Assembly (NCBI GenBank): GCA_022710245.1
Contig: JAKLHH010000217.1
Location: 1-9,327, forward strand
From: Myxococcota bacterium
GTDB lineage: Bacteria; Myxococcota; Polyangia; GCA-2747355; JAKLHH01
Length of the DNA: 9,327 nt
Direction of reading: 5' to 3'
In this document: positions 6,055-9,327 of the stretch, one piece after another
Numbering within the stretch: position 1 is the stretch's first letter
Layout: each line of letters begins with the position of its first letter
Notes under the pieces: model-generated
Database searches by the model: none
The model's input: only the letters and a program-made list of their open reading frames with translations
What the model was told of the DNA's origin: nothing
Position numbers and translations under genes: made by a program

Positions 6055-7515
6055 CTACGGCAAGCGCAGCTCCGCGCACGCTGCCGCGAGCTGCTCCCGG
6101 GTGCCGCTCTCGCGCGGCCGCACCAGCGCCTCGGCTCCGTAGAAGGTGTGGCGCATGGCGAAGGCGTGCCGCACCTCGAAGAGGTGGCGGTAGAGCTGAG
6201 GCGGCGGCCGCTCGACGAGCCAGCGCAGGTGGCGCCGCACGATCGGGAACTCCACCGCGTAGCTGAAGAGGCGCTGCAGGTTGGTGACGCGGTGACGCGC
6301 CCGCTCCGACGGGAACGCGAGCGGCGAGTCCCCGAAGTAGGAGGTGTCGAGCCCGTCCACGTCGCCGCTCCAGTAGCCCTCGGCCCGCGCGCGGCGCGCC
6401 AGCTCGGTGCCGGGGTAGGGCTGCAGGATCGTCGCTGCCGCGAAGTCGACCCCGCAGGCGACGTTGAGCGCCACGGTGCGGAGCGCCTCGTCGAGGGTCT
6501 CGGTGGGGATGCCGAGCATGCTGAAGGAGAGGACGCGGACGCCGGCGCGCTTCAGGCGGCCGCAGCCGTCAAGGATGGCCGCGTCGGAGATCGGCCGCCC
6601 GAGCCACTCGCGCCGCAGCCGCTCGCTGCCCGACTCGATGCCGACCCCCACCGCGACGCAGCCCGCGCCGACGAGGGTCTTGACGATGCGTGGGGTGGCG
6701 CGCTCGGGGCGCAGCTTGCACATGAAGGGCAGCCCGACGCGCCGGCGGTAGACGGCGGCGAAGGCCTCCAGCCAGGGGCGGTCGGCGACGAAGTTGGCGT
6801 CGAGGAACCAGACCAGGCGCACGCCCCAGCGCCGGCGCACCTCGAGGACCTCGTCGCAGACTCGCTCGGGATCGGTGGTGCGCAGGAGGCGGCCACCGAG
6901 CGCGCGGTGCCGCTCGTTGAGCGTGCGGTTGAAGCAGTAGGTGCAGCGGAACGGGCAGCCGCGGGTGGCGAGGAAGGCCTTGTTCGGCGTGCGCCGGTAG
7001 TCGGGGCGCGCCTCGTAGAAGAGGTCGTGGGCCGGCGGCGGCAGGCGATCGAGGTCCTCGATGGGCGGGCGCGGCCGGCCGCGCAGGACCTCGCCCCGGC
7101 CGCCGTCGGTGCGGATCCACCAGCCATCCGGCGCCCGGCGCAGCCCGCCCTCGAGCGCGCCCAGGAGCTCCGGGAAAGACTCCTCGCCCTCGCCGAGGCA
7201 GACCCCGTCGAAGGGCGCCTGCTCGATCACCTCGGGGAAGAAGGTGGCGTGCGGACCGCCGAGGACGACGGCCTTGCCGGGGAAGCAGCGCTTGAGCTCG
7301 CGCGCCCAGGGCACGTAGACGCGGTGCAGGCCCGTCGTCGAGGAGAGCGCGAGGACGTCGGCGGCGCGCACGCGGGGATCGCGCGCGAGCGCGGGCACGT
7401 CCGCGCCCTGCACCAGGGAGACCTGGTGGCCGTGGTGGCGGAGCGAGCCGGCGAGGGAGATGACGCCGTGGGCGAGCGCCTCGCTGGCGGCGAGGGAGAC
7501 GAAGGTGACGTGCAT
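6055..7515 (-). CDS. B12-binding-type radical SAM enzyme, substrate unknown
   Basis: A 486-residue cytoplasmic enzyme with the two-domain layout of cobalamin-dependent radical SAM proteins. Residues 1-130 are a Rossmann-like B12-binding domain: MHVTFVSLAASEAL, the segment ADVLALSST, VVLGGPHATFFPE (83-95) and DGVCLGEGEESFPELL (103-118). No DxHxxG motif is seen, as in many members of this class. The radical SAM domain starts near 176 with the cluster motif CPFRCTYC (C187, C191, C194), which holds a 4Fe-4S cluster that cleaves S-adenosylmethionine. GVGIESGSERL (291-300) and SFSMLGIPTETLDEALRTV (330-348) are typical later strands. Family members methylate, cyclise or rearrange lipids, cofactors, peptides and antibiotics; the sequence does not say which. 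Residues 395-486 form a helical C-terminal tail. It is the last of three co-directional genes, 33 bases after the small lipoprotein. No clear Shine-Dalgarno is seen, but the start fits the first beta strand of the B12 domain. Confidence 0.92.
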   Translation of the reverse strand: MHVTFVSLAASEALAHGVISLAGSLRHHGHQVSLVQGADVPALARDPRVRAADVLALSSTTGLHRVYVPWARELKRCFPGKAVVLGGPHATFFPEVIEQAPFDGVCLGEGEESFPELLGALEGGLRRAPDGWWIRTDGGRGEVLRGRPRPPIEDLDRLPPPAHDLFYEARPDYRRTPNKAFLATRGCPFRCTYCFNRTLNERHRALGGRLLRTTDPERVCDEVLEVRRRWGVRLVWFLDANFVADRPWLEAFAAVYRRRVGLPFMCKLRPERATPRIVKTLVGAGCVAVGVGIESGSERLRREWLGRPISDAAILDGCGRLKRAGVRVLSFSMLGIPTETLDEALRTVALNVACGVDFAAATILQPYPGTELARRARAEGYWSGDVDGLDTSYFGDSPLAFPSERARHRVTNLQRLFSYAVEFPIVRRHLRWLVERPPPQLYRHLFEVRHAFAMRHTFYGAEALVRPRESGTREQLAAACAELRLP

Positions 7516-7548
7516 GACGCTGTGCTTCGTGCTCGAGCGGGCGAGCCG

Positions 7549-7782
7549 CTACTCGAGCGGCATGTCCCAGCCGCGCCGGTCGCGCTTCACCTGCTGATCC
7601 GGGGCGCCGGCGTCCGCGCGGACCGCCGCGTCGGGCGGCCGCGCCGTGTCCCGCTGGGTGGGGAGATCGACGGGCTGCGGTGTCCCGCGCCCGCTGCACG
7701 CGCTGAGGAGCGCCGCGCCAGCACCCCAGCTGACGAAGAGCCCGAGCTTGGCCGTCTTCCAGAGGGAGTCGAGGATCCGCAT
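7549..7782 (-). CDS. Small lipoprotein, 77 residues, function unknown
   Basis: The translation starts MRILDSLWKTAKLGLFVSW and continues through a hydrophobic, Gly/Ala-rich stretch to a lipobox LLSAC, with C29 as the predicted lipidated residue. The rest (30-77) is a charged, Pro/Asp/Ala-rich tail (DLPTQRDTARPPDAAVRADA), probably disordered, ending in RRGWDMPLE. No domain is recognisable. The gene sits between the M23 protein (53 bases upstream) and the radical SAM enzyme (33 bases downstream) on the same strand, so the three probably share a transcript. The Shine-Dalgarno is weak (GAGG a few bases before the ATG). The tail style resembles the linker of the lipoprotein at 3008-3988. It may be only an anchored linker-like protein, and it could be over-called, but the signal sequence and placement support a real gene. 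Confidence 0.65.
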   Translation of the reverse strand: MRILDSLWKTAKLGLFVSWGAGAALLSACSGRGTPQPVDLPTQRDTARPPDAAVRADAGAPDQQVKRDRRGWDMPLE

Positions 7783-7820
7783 GCCTCGAGTGGGTCAGAG
7801 CAGCGCGGGAAAGTCAACCG

Positions 7821-7838
7821 CGGCTGCTACGGCTGCTA
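7821..7838. repeat. Tandem 9-bp duplication carrying the M23 stop codon
   Basis: CGGCTGCTA is repeated head to tail at 7821-7829 and 7830-7838. On the minus strand this reads TAGCAGCCG twice, so the M23 gene ends with a TAG and a second in-frame TAG follows nine bases later. It looks like a slippage duplication. Confidence 0.8.
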
Positions 7839-8549
7839 CTCGGTGAGCCCGCCGAAGCCGTCGCTGGCGGTGCGGACCGGCTTCGCCGAGGCCACCGGCA
7901 GGGCGGGCTTCTCGCAGGCGACCATGGTCACGCCGGGCTGCAGGTCCTCGACGGCGCCGAACGGCTCGGGCACCACCGCCACGCCGCCGCCGATCTGGTC
8001 GTGCGCGTCGCGGTAGAGGGCGAAGTGGAGGTGCGGGCCGAAGTGGCGGCGGTCGCGCTTGCTCGAGCCGCCCAGCTTGCCGATCGGCGTGCCGGCCTCG
8101 ACGCGCTGGCCCTCGCGCACGCTGACGCTGTCGAGGTGGGCGTAGAGGCTGTTGTAGCGGCTGCCGCGACGGTCGCGGAAGTCGTGCTCGACGTAGACCG
8201 CCCTGCCGTAGGGCGCCCAGCCGCGCGGCGCCCAGCCCGCGAAGCGGACGGTGCCCGAGGCCACCGCGACCACGGTCTTGCCGTAGCCATTGCCCGTCTC
8301 CGCGCGGACCAGGTCGAGCGCGTAGTAGTCGGGGGTCGAGGTCTCGCTCTTCACGCGCTTGTGGGCGGGCGAGCAGCCAGGGCCGTACGCGCAGCTGACG
8401 CGCACGCGGGTCCCGCACGGGAAGGGCTGCTGGATCTCGAACGGACGCGGCTTCGAGACGGCCCCGCGCCGGGGCATGGTGCGCGCGGCCGCAGGCGACC
8501 CGGCGGCGACAGCGAGGACCACGAGGAGGGCGAGGAGCGAACGGTTCAT
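7836..8549 (-). CDS. Exported M23-family (LytM-type) peptidase
   Basis: A 237-residue predicted periplasmic protein of the M23 zinc metallopeptidase family, whose members cut peptide cross-links of peptidoglycan or activate other hydrolases. The signal peptide MNRSLLALLVVLAVAAGSPA ends around A22. The M23 domain covers about 42-205: YYALDL (75-80) holds the Asp ligand D79, VVAVASGTVRFAG (93-105) is the usual core strand, YAHLD (136-140) carries a catalytic His, and HLH (173-175) completes the site. The first zinc ligand is atypical: the classical HxxxD has Tyr at the His position, and H63, 16 residues before D79, is the likely substitute. C45, C53 and C59 may form disulfides. The frame is open upstream to 8594, but I chose 8549 because the signal peptide begins there and an AAGGGG Shine-Dalgarno precedes it. 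It is the first gene of the minus-strand operon and is divergent from gloB. Confidence 0.88.
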   Translation of the reverse strand: MNRSLLALLVVLAVAAGSPAAARTMPRRGAVSKPRPFEIQQPFPCGTRVRVSCAYGPGCSPAHKRVKSETSTPDYYALDLVRAETGNGYGKTVVAVASGTVRFAGWAPRGWAPYGRAVYVEHDFRDRRGSRYNSLYAHLDSVSVREGQRVEAGTPIGKLGGSSKRDRRHFGPHLHFALYRDAHDQIGGGVAVVPEPFGAVEDLQPGVTMVACEKPALPVASAKPVRTASDGFGGLTE

Positions 8550-8580
8550 GCGCCCCTTCAAAGCAAGGGCTGTGCCCACC

Positions 8581-8595
8581 GTTGCGAGCTGCAAC
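8581..8595. repeat. Small inverted repeat GTTGC-GAGCT-GCAAC in the M23 leader
   Basis: GTTGC (8581-8585) and GCAAC (8591-8595) form a perfect 5-bp inverted repeat with a 5-base centre. It lies between the candidate -10 (8603-8608) and the M23 start at 8549, a plausible operator position. Short inverted repeats also occur by chance. Confidence 0.35.
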
Positions 8596-8602
8596 TGCCG
8601 GA

Positions 8603-8608
8603 TTATTC
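8603..8608 (-). promoter_or_regulatory. Candidate -10 (AATAAT) for the M23-lipoprotein-radical SAM operon
   Basis: Read on the minus strand, AATAAT differs from TATAAT at one position and lies in the only clearly AT-rich patch between the divergent genes. It would give a leader of nearly 50 bases before the M23 start. No convincing -35 hexamer lies at the proper distance, so support is weak. Confidence 0.3.
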
Positions 8609-8703
8609 AACAGGGAGAGGGGGGACCGCCGCGCCCAGCTCGCAGCCGCGAGGCTCGCGCCTGCTGGTGACTGGCTGCAGCGTCGCCGCGCGCCCCCGAT
8701 CGT

Positions 8704-8751
8704 CGACCCCACTCGCTTCGAGGTCGGCGACCCCACTCGCTTCGAGGTCGG
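8704..8751. repeat. Two perfect head-to-tail copies of a 24-bp repeat
   Basis: Bases 8704-8727 and 8728-8751 are identical, with no spacer. Each unit starts CGACCCCACTCG and ends CTTCGAGGTCGG; its ends CGACC and GGTCG are inverted repeats, so each unit could form a small hairpin or bind a dimeric protein. The repeat lies between the divergent M23 and gloB promoters. Because 24 is a multiple of three, open frames across it show 8-residue repeats (DPTRFEVG in one frame), but no start or ribosome-binding site supports translation. Confidence 0.9.
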
Positions 8752-8760
8752 CCGCGGCCG
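8749..8760. repeat. 12-bp perfect palindrome next to the tandem repeat
   Basis: CGGCCGCGGCCG reads the same on both strands and overlaps the last three bases of the second 24-bp repeat unit. It lies about 30 bases upstream of the candidate gloB -10 box, where a regulator could act. GC-only palindromes are fairly common in this DNA. Confidence 0.5.
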
Positions 8761-8785
8761 CGAGGCGGCGCCCGTCGTCCGACGA

Positions 8786-8794
8786 TGCTAAGGT
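8786..8794 (+). promoter_or_regulatory. Candidate extended -10 (TGCTAAGGT) for gloB
   Basis: TGCTAAGGT has the TGnTAnnnT form and closely resembles the two TGnTAGGCT elements before the PIN-PhoH gene. Transcription would start near 8801, about 16 bases before the ATG at 8817, leaving room for the Shine-Dalgarno GAGGGGGTGAGG. No strong -35 is seen. Confidence 0.45.
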
Positions 8795-8816
8795 TGCAGC
8801 GAGGGGGTGAGGCGCG

Positions 8817-9327
8817 ATGAACGATGGTCTCCACGTCGAGGTGCTCCCGGTCCTCGACGACAACTACCAGTACCTGATCTACGAGCCCGACGACGGGCGG
8901 GGGGCGATCGTCGACCCCGCGGTCGCCGGAGCGGCGATCGAGCGGGCGAGCGCGCTGGGCCTCGAGCTCGAGACGATCCTCGTCACCCACCATCACGGCG
9001 ATCACGTGGGCGGCGTGGCGGAGCTCCTCGCCTGGCGTCCGCGGCTGCAGGTGCTGTGCGCCTCGGCCGAGCGCCCCCGCGTGCCGAGCGCCACCCGCGG
9101 CCTCGACGATGGCGAGCGGGCCGTGGTGGCGGGGCACAACGTGGAGTGTCTGCTCGTCCCCGGCCACACGCGCGGCGCGGCCGCGTACTACTTCCCACAG
9201 GCAGGGGTCCTCTTCTCCGGCGACACCCTGTTCCTCGCCGGCTGCGGGCGCCTCTTCGAGGGCACGCCGGCGGAGCTCCTCGCGTCGCTGCACAAGCTCG
9301 CCGCCCTGCCGGGCGAGACACGCGTCT
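8817..9327 (+). CDS. gloB: Hydroxyacylglutathione hydrolase (glyoxalase II), 3' end outside window
   Basis: The frame from the ATG at 8817 stays open to the window end (170 complete codons). The product begins MNDGLHVEVLPVLDDNYQYL, the normal glyoxalase II start. It has the metallo-beta-lactamase metal motif THHHGDH (57-63; H58, H60, D62, H63), PGHT with H117, and GDTLFLAGCGRLFEGT (135-150) with bridging D136; the last sequence is a hallmark of glyoxalase II rather than of other metallo-beta-lactamase-fold hydrolases. It hydrolyses S-D-lactoylglutathione to D-lactate and glutathione, the second step of methylglyoxal detoxification in the cytoplasm. The C-terminal part with the final metal-binding His and the glutathione-binding helices is beyond the window. 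The ATG at 8817 follows a GAGGGGGTGAGG Shine-Dalgarno region; the next ATG (8824) is out of frame. It is divergent from the M23 operon, with its own candidate promoter. Confidence 0.93.
   Translation, partial: MNDGLHVEVLPVLDDNYQYLIYEPDDGRGAIVDPAVAGAAIERASALGLELETILVTHHHGDHVGGVAELLAWRPRLQVLCASAERPRVPSATRGLDDGERAVVAGHNVECLLVPGHTRGAAAYYFPQAGVLFSGDTLFLAGCGRLFEGTPAELLASLHKLAALPGETRV

Noticed and set aside
3047..6079. Very long open frame on the minus strand (over 1000 codons) opposite the lipoprotein and HEAT-like genes
   Set aside because: It is antisense to two genes with signal peptides and coherent domains; its translation is Arg/Ala/Glu/Leu-rich without motifs, as expected of an opposite frame in GC-rich DNA.
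7812..7817. TTGACT on the minus strand as a -35 box for the small lipoprotein gene
   Set aside because: No -10-like hexamer occurs 16-18 bases downstream; the gene is more simply transcribed with the M23 gene.
5797..8016. Long plus-strand open frame opposite the radical SAM and small lipoprotein genes
   Set aside because: Low-complexity Ala/Arg/Glu/Val translation; the minus strand carries the CxxxCxxC radical SAM gene in full.
8550..8594. Upstream start for the M23 gene adding 15 residues
   Set aside because: The added residues would precede the basic start of the signal peptide, and the AAGGGG Shine-Dalgarno fits the start at 8549.
8582..8791. Plus-strand ORF across the 24-bp repeat giving DPTRFEVG twice
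   Set aside because: The peptide repeat follows from the 24-bp DNA repeat; there is no ribosome-binding site, no recognisable domain, and it lies in a divergent promoter region.

Overview
The window looks like chromosomal DNA of a very GC-rich delta-type proteobacterium, most likely a Myxococcota relative. The evidence is codon use dominated by G/C third positions, a Cys-rich secreted lipoprotein with the CGxxxDGCGxxLxCGxC pattern common in myxobacterial exported proteins, Asp/Ala/Gly/Pro-rich linkers after the lipoboxes, and a remnant of an NVWAVG…GILRW repeat protein of the kind abundant in those genomes. The taxonomic call is an inference from style, not from a marker gene. High GC also leaves very long spurious ORFs on the opposite strands, which I discarded.

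Layout. (1) 1-1121, plus: 3' part of a GAF-GGDEF diguanylate cyclase whose N-terminal part, probably a further GAF domain, lies outside the window. (2) 1122-1204: short promoter region with alternating inverted repeats and two TGnTAGGCT elements. (3) 1205-2509, plus: PIN-PhoH ATPase/ribonuclease. (4) 2510-3007: about 500 bases without a recognisable gene. (5) 3008-3988, plus: Cys-rich lipoprotein of unknown function. (6) 4058-5944, plus: exported protein with beta-sandwich-like N-terminal domains and a HEAT-like C-terminal half. (7) 5946-6053: remnant of the C-terminus of an NVWAVG-type repeat protein. (8) 8549 down to 6055, minus: apparent three-gene operon of an exported M23 peptidase-fold protein, a 77-residue lipoprotein and a cobalamin-binding-type radical SAM enzyme. 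(9) 8550-8816: divergent control region with a 24-bp tandem repeat. (10) 8817 to the window end, plus: glyoxalase II (gloB), truncated by the window edge.

The plus-strand genes do not form one obvious pathway: signalling (c-di-GMP), RNA metabolism (PIN-PhoH) and cell-envelope proteins. The minus-strand trio is the most system-like part, since a B12/radical SAM enzyme is co-directional with two envelope proteins; no substrate can be named. I found no CRISPR array, tRNA, rRNA, insertion sequence, phage gene or recognisable defence system. The best unusual signals are the gene remnant, the alternating repeats before the PIN-PhoH gene, the 24-bp tandem repeat and a recurring extended -10 motif.
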